Shown piece after piece: positions 7,977 through 16,444 of a stretch of 64,000 nucleotides of DNA. Every line of letters starts with the position of its first letter. The first letter of the stretch is position 1. The position numbers were made by a program, and so were the translations under genes. The notes beneath the pieces were generated by a model that was not told the DNA's origin, did no database searches, and worked only from the letters and a program-made list of their open reading frames with translations. The DNA is from Microcystis panniformis FACHB-1757 (GTDB lineage Bacteria > Cyanobacteriota > Cyanobacteriia > Cyanobacteriales > Microcystaceae): positions 3,968,001-4,032,000 of the forward strand of contig NZ_CP011339.1 of NCBI RefSeq assembly GCF_001264245.1, given 5' to 3'.

Positions 7977-10139
7977 TTAAAACCAATCATCATCGTCATC
8001 ATCCCAGTTATTTTGGGGGGGAATATTGCGGGAACGATTGCCGCTGCTGCGGTTACTTTTACTATTGTTATAACTTTTTTCCTCCGAAAGGGGGGGACTT
8101 TGCCAATCGCTATCGCGGCCATTGTAGTAATTGTCCTGATTGCGGGGGCGATAACTATCTTGATTAGCCGAATAATTGGGTCGATAATCACTTTGATAAC
8201 CCGGTGTAGTGGGACGATAATCCTGACGATAACGATCGCGACGCGGTTCATAGGGAAGCTCATCTTCCTTATCCCCGGTAAAAGTCTTGCGAATAGCGCT
8301 AAAAAAGCCCTCGTCTTCCTCGTCGTATTGTAGCCGTACCTCGCGATTTAATTCATAGATAACATCCTGTAGGTCTGCCTGGGCGCGATCAATGCGACGG
8401 TCATCATTTTTCTCCAAAGCGTCGATAATTTCCGTACTCAAAGACTCAATTTGACGACGATAGGAACGGGTAAACTCATTACCAAAATCGAGAGTAACAT
8501 CTTTTAAGCGTCGTTGGGCTTGATCCACCAGAGAGCGGGCGCGATTGCGTTTATCGACCTTTTCGCGACGGGTACGATCTGCTTCGGCAAATCGGGCAGC
8601 ATCGCCGATCATGCGGTTAATTTCCCCTTCGCTGAGGGTAGAAGCGCCTTGAATGGTGACACTTTGCTCCCGTCCGGTCATTTTATCCCTAGCGGTGACT
8701 TGTAGAATACCGTTAGCATCGATATCGAGGGACACCTGCACTTGGGGAATACCCCGGGGTGCGGGGGGGATACCGGTTAATTTAAAACGTCCCAAGGATT
8801 TATTATCGCTGGCCATTTCCCTTTCCCCCTGCAAAACGTGGATTTCCACCACAGTTTGATTATTTTCGGAAGTGGAAAAAAGGTCAGCTCTGCGGACGGG
8901 AATAGTGGTATTGCGGGGGATTAACTTTTTCATCACACCGCCGATGGTTTCTAAACCCAAGGATAAAGGGGTCACATCGAGGAGCAGCACGTCTTTGACC
9001 TCGCCGCCCAAAATTCCCGCTTGAATAGCCGCCCCGACCGCTACAACCTCATCAGGGTTAACATTTTGATTGGGTTCCCTATCGATAAAACTCCGCACTA
9101 AATCCTTCACCACCGGCATCCGCGTGCCGCCGCCCACCAGTACCACTTCGTCTAGTTGGACGGGGGACAAACCGGCATCAGAAAGGGCGCGTTTGAGAGG
9201 ACGACGGAGACGACTGATTAAATCGCCGCATAATTCCTCAAATTGGGCCCGACTCAGGCGAGTTTCGATGTGTTTGGGTCCGTCTTCCGTGGCGATAATA
9301 AAGGGTAGATTAATATCGGTGACGCTGACCCCAGACAGTTCAATTTTGGCTTTTTCTGCCGCTTCTGTGAGTCTTTGTAGGGCTTGCCGGTCTTGGCGCA
9401 GCTCCACGCCTTCCTGTTCCAAAAATTGATTGGCTAACCAATCGACGATTCTTTTATCGAAATCATTACCCCCTAATTGGGTGTCGCCACTGGTGGCTTT
9501 CACCTCGAAAACGCCGTCCCCCACTTCTAGGATAGAAACATCAAAAGTACCGCCTCCCAGGTCAAAAACGAGGATTTTCTTGCTTTCCTGTTCATCGAGA
9601 CCGTAGGCTAGGGCAGCGGCGGTGGGTTCGTTGAGAATCCGCAGCACTTCTAACCCCGCAATTCGGCCGGCATCCCGGGTGGCTTGACGTTGGGAGTCAT
9701 TAAAATAGGCGGGGACAGTGATTACGGCCCCGGTCACTTCTTCCCCTAGATAACGGCTGGCTTCTTCGGCTAATCGGCGTAAAATTAGGGCGGAAATTTC
9801 TTCGGGGGCAAATTCTTTTTGCAGACGGGGACATTTAATTTTGATATTGCCCATCTCATCCCGGCGGATGGTGTAGGGGACGCGCTTCGATTCGGGGTTT
9901 AATTCCGAGTAGCGACGACCTATGTAGCGTTTGACTCCATAGTAGGTGTTTTGGGGATTGAGTACCCCTTGTCGCCGGGCCATTTGACCGACTACTAACT
10001 CCCCATCTTTATTAAAACCGACCACAGAAGGGGTGGTTCTCATGCCCTCCGAGTTGGCGATGACCACTGGCTTTCCGCCTTCCATCACGGCGACGACGGA
10101 GTTAGTTGTCCCTAGATCAATGCCTACTACTCTACCCAT
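7977..10139 (-). CDS. dnaK: Hsp70 chaperone DnaK, DnaK3-like
   Basis: A 720-residue Hsp70. ATPase-domain signatures are GIDLGTTNSVVAV near residue 5, FDLGGGTFDVS near 190 and VVLVGGGTRMP near 330; the substrate-binding domain follows. The C-terminal tail from about residue 605 is long, rich in Arg, Tyr, Asn and Ser, and ends in six Asp before WF, not in the EEVD-like ends of other DnaK types. A long charged tail and the DnaJ neighbour suggest the DnaK3 class, which is thylakoid-associated in cyanobacteria. That subclass is inferred from memory of family sequences. Confidence 0.95.
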   Translation of the reverse strand: MGRVVGIDLGTTNSVVAVMEGGKPVVIANSEGMRTTPSVVGFNKDGELVVGQMARRQGVLNPQNTYYGVKRYIGRRYSELNPESKRVPYTIRRDEMGNIKIKCPRLQKEFAPEEISALILRRLAEEASRYLGEEVTGAVITVPAYFNDSQRQATRDAGRIAGLEVLRILNEPTAAALAYGLDEQESKKILVFDLGGGTFDVSILEVGDGVFEVKATSGDTQLGGNDFDKRIVDWLANQFLEQEGVELRQDRQALQRLTEAAEKAKIELSGVSVTDINLPFIIATEDGPKHIETRLSRAQFEELCGDLISRLRRPLKRALSDAGLSPVQLDEVVLVGGGTRMPVVKDLVRSFIDREPNQNVNPDEVVAVGAAIQAGILGGEVKDVLLLDVTPLSLGLETIGGVMKKLIPRNTTIPVRRADLFSTSENNQTVVEIHVLQGEREMASDNKSLGRFKLTGIPPAPRGIPQVQVSLDIDANGILQVTARDKMTGREQSVTIQGASTLSEGEINRMIGDAARFAEADRTRREKVDKRNRARSLVDQAQRRLKDVTLDFGNEFTRSYRRQIESLSTEIIDALEKNDDRRIDRAQADLQDVIYELNREVRLQYDEEDEGFFSAIRKTFTGDKEDELPYEPRRDRYRQDYRPTTPGYQSDYRPNYSANQDSYRPRNQDNYYNGRDSDWQSPPLSEEKSYNNSKSNRSSGNRSRNIPPQNNWDDDDDDWF

Positions 10140-10464
10140 GCTTGTTTTTGTCTCCCCCTAGATTTCGATAACTTCGGGACTTTTACCTTCGATCGATAGT
10201 TTAAATCGCTTAATGCTTGTTGACAATATTGTATCGAATTGTCTTAGTTTCTCGCTCTCGCTTCGGGGCAATTGAGGGTGGGATTACCGAAGTGGTCTTT
10301 TAGTGACTCTGGCGATCAAGCTTGGGGGGGTTGTAAATAGGGTCTGCTGAAAAAGTTTTTCCTGGGGGCAGGGTGTCGGGTGTCGGGTGTCGGGTGTCGG
10401 GTGTCGGGTGTCGGGTGTCGGGTGTGGGGTGTGAGGTGTCGGGTGTCGGGTGTGGGGAGTTTTC
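10140..10464. repeat. intergenic with MITE end and GGGTGTC array
   Basis: At 10338-10370 the sequence TAGGGTCTGCTGAAAAAG matches the left end of the element at 16131-16347; no right end is found here. It is followed by about 12 units of GGGTGTC/GGGTGTG (10372-10458). A 90-codon minus frame (10316-10588) is repeat translation. The region upstream of dnaK (10140-10330) shows no clear promoter. Confidence 0.7.
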
Positions 10465-11376
10465 TCAGTGAACTGATAACTGATAACTGATAACTAATTC
10501 CGGCGGCGCTGGACAACAAATAGAGATTCTTTCCCCTGTACTGGGGTGATTGAAAAGGATTTGATTGGCATGGAGATAATAACCACAATCTCCCGGGACT
10601 GCATCCGGTCGCGGTAATCCCCCCAGACCATACAAGGGATCACCGATTAAGGGATAGCCAAAAAAGGCCAGATGAATGCGAATTTGATGGGGTCTGCCCG
10701 TAAAAATTTCTACTTCTAATAGGGTACTATCGGAATGTTTTTTTAAGACTCGACCATCACTGCGGGCCGATAACCCATCTGCGAGCGCACCGTAAACGTA
10801 GCCTAAAATGGGATGGGCGATTTTCCCGATCGCTTGATTAATAGTAAAATTATCTGGTATGTCGCCCTGAACCACTAAAGCTCGATATATTTTAGTAATT
10901 TTCCCCTCTCGCATCTGTTGACTCAATTTAGCTCTAGCGGGCTTTGATTTCGCCATTAAGACTATGCCGGAAGTGCCGCGACCAAGACGATGAATCGGAT
11001 AGGGAGTGACCTCCGCATAATGCTGATGTACCAAATGGATAAGAGTATGTTCGAGAAATCCACCCCCCGCTAACACGGGTAATCCCGAAGGTTTCGCCAC
11101 CACTAACACCTCGGCATCCTCGTAGAGTACCTCAAAAAAGAGCGGCACATCCGGTTCTGTCCAGGGCGGGCGCTGATAGCTCAATTGCTGCCCGATTTCT
11201 AAGACTGTATCGGGACTAGCGGGACGACCGTTGACGAGAATTGCTGCTGATAAAATGCGATCGAGCCATTCTTCTGGACTAGAATGGGGATATTTGCCCG
11301 CATAGTAGGCTAATAAGCTTAATCCTGCCTGATTTTTGCTAATTTTATCTCGATAAATCCAACCTTGATTGGCCAT
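10465..11376 (-). CDS. RluA-family pseudouridine synthase, HRLG variant
   Basis: A 303-residue protein of the RluA family, which isomerises uridine to pseudouridine in rRNA or tRNA. An S4-like segment spans residues about 38-65, and the synthase core about 78-295 contains GRPHQIRIHL. The motif that normally reads HRLDxxTSG is HRLGRGTSG at 129-137, so the usual catalytic Asp is Gly132 (GGT codon). This variant resembles a subgroup I recall from cyanobacteria and plants. The last eight residues (ISYQLSVH) are encoded by a 7-bp repeat array that has replaced the original end. Confidence 0.85.
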   Translation of the reverse strand: MANQGWIYRDKISKNQAGLSLLAYYAGKYPHSSPEEWLDRILSAAILVNGRPASPDTVLEIGQQLSYQRPPWTEPDVPLFFEVLYEDAEVLVVAKPSGLPVLAGGGFLEHTLIHLVHQHYAEVTPYPIHRLGRGTSGIVLMAKSKPARAKLSQQMREGKITKIYRALVVQGDIPDNFTINQAIGKIAHPILGYVYGALADGLSARSDGRVLKKHSDSTLLEVEIFTGRPHQIRIHLAFFGYPLIGDPLYGLGGLPRPDAVPGDCGYYLHANQILFNHPSTGERISICCPAPPELVISYQLSVH

Positions 11377-12335
11377 TGGGGAAGTGGGGTGTAGGGTGTG
11401 GGGTGTTGGGTGTGGGGTGTGGGGTGTGGGGAGAAGCTTTTTTCAGTGTTGCCAAAGGCACGGCGTAGCCGTCCAGTAAACAGTAAACAGTAATCAGTGA
11501 ACTGATAACTGATAACTGATAACTGATAACTGATAACTGATAACTGATAACTGATAACTGATAACTGATAACTGATAACTGATAACTGATAACTGATAAG
11601 TACCTAGGCAAAATTATTTACACATGACGATCATTGCCCCGTAAGGGTTTTAGCTCGATCGGGCAGGTAATTAATTTTGCATGACTACTTAACTGATAAC
11701 TGATAACTGATAACTGATAACTGATAACTGATAACTGATAACTGATAACTGATAACTGATAACTGATAACTGATAACTGATAACTGATAACTGATAACTG
11801 ATCACTGATAACTGATAACTGATAACTGATCACTGACTCCTGACTCAATGTTCGACAAAGATAAGCAAAAATTATTCATTGACTCCAAAAACTTGAGAAT
11901 ATTTAAATTAACATTTCGCAATATTTACAAATTCTTAAGAATTAATTGAGAAAGATTTTTATTTAACAACGATGTTACAGTGGTAACAGCGATTTTACTG
12001 AATTTCATAATGGGTTATCTTGTGCTTTTTTGGACAGCAAAGGTTGAAACCCTTGCCACACCTAGAAGGTGATCCCAATTAAGACGGTTAAATCAGTCAA
12101 TTTCACCCACAACGATGATCTTTTTTTTGTGTAGTTTTATTGCAAAGAAAAAGTTTTTTTGACAAAAAGCAGAAAGTATGTAGGAGTAGTTATGGCAGAG
12201 TGGGGAAGTGGGGTGTGGGGTGTGGGGTGTGGGGGGACGGAGTAGGGGAGCAGGGAGAAAAAACTGATGACTGATGACTGATAACTGATAACTGATTACT
12301 GATTACTGACCCCTCATAGATTTTTACTTAACTTT
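11377..12335. repeat. 959-bp intergenic region with two TAACTGA arrays
   Basis: A GGGTGTG array (11384-11430) is followed by about 14 perfect TAACTGA units (11501-11598) and about 20 further units (11690-11835), split by a 91-bp element. From 11850 to 12335 there is AT-rich unique sequence, a small GGGTGTG cluster (12208-12232) and a few ACTGATA units (12263-12308). Two minus-strand frames (11345-11611, 11618-11848) translate the repeats as SYQLSVI and are not genes. Confidence 0.85.
11599..11689 (-). mobile_element. 91-bp MITE, family M copy 1
   Basis: A 91-bp non-coding element identical to those at 23778-23868 and 34577-34667 (opposite orientation). Ends are imperfect inverted repeats (AGTAGTCATGCAAAATTAAT and AGTACCTAGGCAAAATTATT). 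It lies inside a TAACTGA array, with TA at 11597-11598 and 11690-11691. Removing the element plus one TA restores the 7-bp register exactly, so a TA duplication typical of IS630/Tc1-type transposition is directly visible. Confidence 0.9.
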
Positions 12336-12833
12336 ATGTCTTTGGTAATTTGTACGGGTTTTCATGATTCTAGATTGACCGAGGATTTTTTAGGACATCT
12401 GGGGAGCAAATCGGTCAAATTAAGTCCCTATATTATTATTTCGCCTTTTTCTTGCTTAAATGAAGCTTTATCACTGGGAGAAGCTCTAACCTTGATTGGG
12501 TTTAGTGCGGGGGTGGTAAATGCGATCGCTTTAGCTCATTATTGGCAAGCTCAAGGGGCGACAATTCGAGCTTTAATAGCTCTAGACGGGTGGGGAGTGC
12601 CATTAATCGGTAATTTTCCCATTTATCGCCTGAGTCACGATTATTTTACCCATTGGAGTTCCTGTTTACTGGGTAGCGGTGGAGAAAATTTTTATGCGGA
12701 TCCGCCTGTGGATCATCTTAGCCTTTGGTCGTCCCCCGATCGAGTGACCGGTTGGTCTATCAATGGTAATTTTGTCCAACGCACCACAGCGTTAACTTTT
12801 TTATCTCAAATCGGTCGGGCGAGAATCAATTAA
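12336..12833 (+). CDS. Small alpha/beta-hydrolase-like protein
   Basis: A 165-residue soluble protein. Residues about 53-62 read TLIGFSAGVV, a GxSxG nucleophile elbow after a beta strand; an Asp in ALDGWGVP and a His in VDHLSLW are candidates for the rest of a Ser-Asp-His triad. It is short for a complete alpha/beta hydrolase. Conserved homologues in cyanobacteria are expected, but I cannot name a substrate. The next gene, a response regulator on the same strand, starts 55 bp later. Confidence 0.6.
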   Translation: MSLVICTGFHDSRLTEDFLGHLGSKSVKLSPYIIISPFSCLNEALSLGEALTLIGFSAGVVNAIALAHYWQAQGATIRALIALDGWGVPLIGNFPIYRLSHDYFTHWSSCLLGSGGENFYADPPVDHLSLWSSPDRVTGWSINGNFVQRTTALTFLSQIGRARIN

Positions 12834-12888
12834 CTATAATTAGGTAGTCCCCTCCCTATCTTTCCTATTTCTTTACCGCTGCTGATTT

Positions 12889-13578
12889 ATGAGTACATCC
12901 GTTCCGAGTTCTTCAATTCTCTTGGTGGGAATTGAGGAGAATATCGCTAAACTAGCTAGTGCGGACTTGAAAGAAGCAGGTTATCGTCCCCTGATCGTGC
13001 CTAGCATTGATATCGCTTTCCCAGAAGTGAAAAGTTGGCAGCCAGCGATGATTATACTCGATCGCTTCCTCGCAGCGGAGGCCGGTGTGAATTTTTGTAG
13101 TCGTTTACGTTCCCAGGGAAGTCGCGTTTATATTATTTTGTTAGTATCTCAAGAAACCCTAGAAGAACGTCTCGCCTGTTTGGAAGCGGGAGCCGACGAT
13201 TATTTTCTCAAACCCTATAATTCGCAATCTTTTCTCAAATTAATCCGTTTTTACCTGCAACCTCTGGAAATTATCCCCGAACAATTGCGTTTCGGTGACT
13301 TAGTATTAGATTTAGCCAGTCGTAGTCTCTCCTATAAAAACAAAAATATTGAGTTGACGATGAAGGAATTTGAACTGCTGCGCTACCTCATGACTCACCC
13401 CAAAGAAGTATTATCGAGGGATCAAATTCTCGAAAATGTCTGGGGAGACGAATTTCAAGGAGAATCAAACGTTATTGAGGTATATATTCGCTATTTACGC
13501 CTGAAGATGGAAGCTGGTGGTCAAAAACGCCTCATTCATACCGTGCGCGGTGTCGGCTACGTTTTAGGGGAATCTTAA
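12889..13578 (+). CDS. nblR: OmpR-type response regulator, NblR-like
   Basis: A 229-residue regulator with a receiver domain (about 9-120) and a winged-helix DNA-binding domain (about 130-228). The phosphoacceptor position D58 and the switch Lys (FLKPY, K108) are present, but the acidic pocket that normally reads DD near residue 14 is G-I-E-E. The segments ACLEAGADDYFLKPY and LTMKEFELLRYLMTHP resemble NblR, which controls phycobilisome degradation under nutrient and light stress and is known to work with an atypical receiver. The NblR assignment is from memory; OmpR type is firm. Confidence 0.75.
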   Translation: MSTSVPSSSILLVGIEENIAKLASADLKEAGYRPLIVPSIDIAFPEVKSWQPAMIILDRFLAAEAGVNFCSRLRSQGSRVYIILLVSQETLEERLACLEAGADDYFLKPYNSQSFLKLIRFYLQPLEIIPEQLRFGDLVLDLASRSLSYKNKNIELTMKEFELLRYLMTHPKEVLSRDQILENVWGDEFQGESNVIEVYIRYLRLKMEAGGQKRLIHTVRGVGYVLGES

Positions 13579-13754
13579 CAGTAATCAGTGATCAGTGATC
13601 AGTAATCAGTAGATTGCTTTTATTTATTCTCCCTGCTCCCCAGTCCCTAATTCCTAATTCCCGCTCCCTGCTCCCCAGTCCCTAATTCCTAATTCATATC
13701 ACTGATTACTGTTTACTGATCACTGAAAAGCCCCACCACCCTAGTCAAGGGCTG
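13579..13754. repeat. 7-bp repeats between nblR-like gene and GST gene
   Basis: ACAGTAATC/AGTGATC units start at the regulator stop codon (13578) and again at 13697-13726. Between them is a duplicated segment (CTCCCTGCTCCCCAGTCCCT) at about 13631 and 13665. Confidence 0.65.
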
Positions 13755-14552
13755 CTATTCAATCTGGATGGAGTTGGGGGAATCGATAGGAGGGGTGGAA
13801 CTTCCCGGAGTGATAGTTTGACGGTATTGACTATAAAGACGGTCGCGCCAGGCAAAAAAGCCCTCGTAGGCGCTATTATCGGCTAACCCTGGGATCCCCT
13901 TGCCTTGCAATTCCCTGGGTAAGTTGAGATAGGAACCCTGGGGAAACTGAAGCAGTACACTTAATCCCGCCACGGCTAAATCGGCTAAACTGGGCTGATC
14001 CCCGACTAAATAGGGACGATTGGCTAAAATGAGGTTCAAAGCTTCTAAATCCTGTTGTAGCCCTTTTTTCGCCGTATTGATAGCATCTTTTCCCAGACCT
14101 ACACCCGCCCCCAAAATATCAATTAATTCCCCTGGCATAGAACCCAGCAACAAGCGCATAAAATCGGGAGTTTCCCGGGGTAAAAAGGCGGTACGAAAGT
14201 TTTGATTTTGGGCAAAAGCGCCGAGAAAAGCGGTTCTTCCTTTTAATCCCAGGGATTCATCGGCCCATTCTTCGATTAATAAACATTGACCCCGTTGGAG
14301 GGGATCTGTGGGGATAATTGGTTTTTCAGGATACTTGCGATCGAGATAAAAAGCAATCTCGGTCGAGTCAGCGATATAAGTATCACCATCCTTGAGGACC
14401 GGGACCTGGCGCTGTCCGGAAAGACGGAATAATTCCAATTGTCCCACCCCTGGCACCACGTCCCTTTTTTTATAGGCAAGACCTTTATAGTCGAGGATGA
14501 GACGGACTTTCTCACAATAGGCAGATAATTCAAATTGGTAGAGTTCTAGCAT
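13755..14552 (-). CDS. Glutathione S-transferase family protein
   Basis: A 265-residue protein with an N-terminal thioredoxin-like domain (about 1-78) carrying SAYCEKVR at 10-17, where the Ser/Cys active-site residue of GSTs lies, a cis-Pro loop (QVPVLKDG) and the glutathione-binding DSTEIAFYL. A helical C-terminal domain (about 95-230) ends with LADLAVAGL. The tail after 240 is Pro/Ser-rich and probably disordered. It probably conjugates or reduces small electrophiles, but the substrate is unknown. Single gene. Confidence 0.85.
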   Translation of the reverse strand: MLELYQFELSAYCEKVRLILDYKGLAYKKRDVVPGVGQLELFRLSGQRQVPVLKDGDTYIADSTEIAFYLDRKYPEKPIIPTDPLQRGQCLLIEEWADESLGLKGRTAFLGAFAQNQNFRTAFLPRETPDFMRLLLGSMPGELIDILGAGVGLGKDAINTAKKGLQQDLEALNLILANRPYLVGDQPSLADLAVAGLSVLLQFPQGSYLNLPRELQGKGIPGLADNSAYEGFFAWRDRLYSQYRQTITPGSSTPPIDSPNSIQIE

Positions 14553-14704
14553 AGGATGATATGGCCTCTCGATAAATCAGTTTCTCCCTGATTACTCTAA
14601 CCCTATCGGGCATCAATCGCCTAAACCTAAAGACTTTACTCCGATTTTACTCAAACATTTGTACTAAAAACGAGAAAGGCGAAAAAATAATCTTTTGCTA
14701 TACT

Positions 14705-15944
14705 TTAGACGTTCATAATCTGAGATTTATTAAACTTCTGAAATCGTAGAGTCAGCAAGGAATCCAGTTCTTTTTTATGTTTCAAATGGGCATCATTCAA
14801 ACATTCATAAATGGCTGAAGAAAAGTCAGAAAAGTTTTCATAATATTTACCATATAAACATTTCTTTTTGACCAATTTCCACAGCCTTTCAATTAAATTT
14901 AGATTAGGTGAATAAGACGGCAGATAGAGCAGTTCTATTGACAAAGAAAGAGCTAATTCTTCAACAATTTTACATTTTTGATAGCGGGCATTATCTAAGA
15001 CTAGAGTGATGGGAATCATTAGTCCTAAAGCAGCTATTTTTGACCGGAGTTCACAGACTTGAGTTGCCGTAATATAATTGTCATTCGTAACCAGAATAAC
15101 TTCATGAGTTATTGCATTTAATGCTCCTAAAACATTGAAGCGTTTACGCCCGCTCGGTGACTTAACAAAAAGTCTCTCAAAACACCAAACAAAACCGAGA
15201 AATGCTCCCATGACGAAGTGAGCGGCATCAACAAAAAAAACAGCCCTTTTTCCTTCTTTTGCCTCATTTAGTCTGGGTTCTAGCTTTTTTTCTTTGTATT
15301 CTTCTTGTTCATCTGGGTCAGCTTTAGAAGGAAGAGAACCTATTTTTAAACATTTCATTCCCAAGGATTTTAGGCTCTTCGGTTTGTGTTATGCAATGGA
15401 CGGGGGTTATAAGGGATGGAACCCTTATAGAGAAAGGCATGGCTGCGATTTTTGTCAATTGTTTTTGCTCTAGAGCGAACTAATCAATTAAGTCTCTTGC
15501 CAGATAAGGATTTAGTCGATTTATGCCCCCCTATCGAACCATACCAAGTAACGAAGAACCGGATTTTAAGAATTTTCTTACTTGGGTAGGACTTCGTTTT
15601 ATTCCTGTCAATTCTTCTCTTCTATATACAGCTTCATTTATTGTGGCTGGTGGATTTTTCTCGAAATATTTTTTGAGCGTTTCTCTTTGAGACTCTAATT
15701 CACTTTTAGGGCGATAGAAGTTGATTTCTTTTAATTTTTCTATTCCGCCCTCTTGCTCATCTCGAAGATAGGTTAATAAGGTATTTGGCGAGATTCCTGC
15801 TAACTGACAAATTTTTTGGTGCGGTATCTTTTGGCTTTTTAACCAGAGAACTTCCATCTTCAGTTGAACCCGGGGATGGGGATGATGAAATCTTTCATAA
15901 TACAGTGAGTTCTTTTCTTCTTCCGTGAATTCTAGGTTAATCAT
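14705..15944 (-). pseudogene. IS630-type transposase, split by nested MITE
   Basis: Two parts of one transposase. The N-terminal part (15944 down to 15561) has helix-turn-helix regions; the C-terminal part (15364 down to 14705) has the DDE catalytic triad in FFVDAAHF, VLDNARYQ and LIERLWK. Excision of 15373-15560 plus one copy of the 8-bp duplication joins them into a single frame of exactly 348 codons (347 residues), with the junction KSLGMKC. As it stands, the N-terminal part reads into the inserted DNA and stops, so the copy is inactive for its own transposase. Confidence 0.9.
15373..15560. mobile_element. 188-bp nested MITE with 8-bp target duplication
   Basis: The insertion is bounded by the direct repeat GGATTTTA (15365-15372 and 15561-15568). 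Its ends are imperfect inverted repeats, GGCTCTTCGGTTTGTGTTAT and GGTTCTTCGTTACTTGGTAT. An 8-bp duplication and GGcTCTTCGG-type termini resemble the ISL3 family, so it may be a miniature ISL3 derivative (inference). It is non-coding and contains an internal hairpin (TATAAGGG...CCCTTATA, 15408-15440). Confidence 0.85.
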
Positions 15945-16130
15945 GTTTTTAATGAGTGCTTTGCTTCTAATTATGACTCTTAAACTATATTATTGTCCTT
16001 GAGTAAAAAATGCAAGTTGTAGCCGTGCAAAGTATAATTTTAGGGACCAGATCCAGCAAACCCAACTGAATAGCTCCACGCTTTTAGGCTAGAATATCTT
16101 CGAGCGCCAGAAGAGCCGGAATAACTTATA

Positions 16131-16347
16131 TAGGGTCTGCTGAAAAAGTTTTTCGTGGGGGTAGGGTGTGGGGTGTAGGGTGTAGGGTGTAGGGTTTTAC
16201 CGATTTTCAGGTGGTCAACTACCTAATTTTCAGGGAAAAAGCACCTGAATTTTCCCCCCGATCCCCGCAATGGCTGGCACTTTTTGAGGGGAAAAAAGTC
16301 TAAAAGTCCTATCCAACAAGGTTTTTAGATTTATTCAGCAGACCCTA
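16131..16347. mobile_element. 217-bp MITE with TAGGGTCTGCTGAA ends
   Basis: Perfect 14-bp terminal inverted repeats (TAGGGTCTGCTGAA) enclose a non-coding interior that includes a GGGTGTG/GGGTGTA array (16160-16196). TATA borders both sides. A matching left end occurs at 10338-10370. The parental transposase family cannot be told from these ends alone. The flanks (16006-16130 and 16348-16444) contain no gene. Confidence 0.8.
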
Positions 16348-16444
16348 TATATTCTGGCAAGCTGACTTGCGAGAGGCCAATAGCATACCGCTATAGTAGA
16401 GGAGGCGTGCGAGAGCTGGCTCCTTTCTCGGATCAGAGGTTACT

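Larger units (their letters stand above)
14650..16003 (-). mobile_element. IS630-type insertion sequence, interrupted
   Basis: The element is bounded by TA (14648-14649 and 16004-16005) and by terminal inverted repeats beginning CTCAAACA and CTCAAGGACA. It contains one transposase gene on the minus strand, broken by a 188-bp insertion. Without that insertion and its 8-bp target duplication the element is about 1158 bp, normal for IS630. TA flanks agree with the TA target preference of the family. Confidence 0.85.

Noticed and set aside
8013..9429. Several plus-strand frames opposite dnaK
   Set aside because: Shadow frames of a strongly conserved gene; the first translates the low-complexity tail in antisense.
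11501..11835. CRISPR-like regular repeats
   Set aside because: Units are 7 bp and directly adjacent, with no unique spacers and no cas genes; they are simple tandem repeats.
11345..11848. Two minus-strand frames reading SYQLSVI over and over
   Set aside because: They are translations of 7-bp arrays, open because three units make 21 bp without a stop in that frame.
14650..16003. Two separate small genes in the IS630 region
   Set aside because: The two frames join into a 348-codon transposase when the nested 188-bp element is removed.
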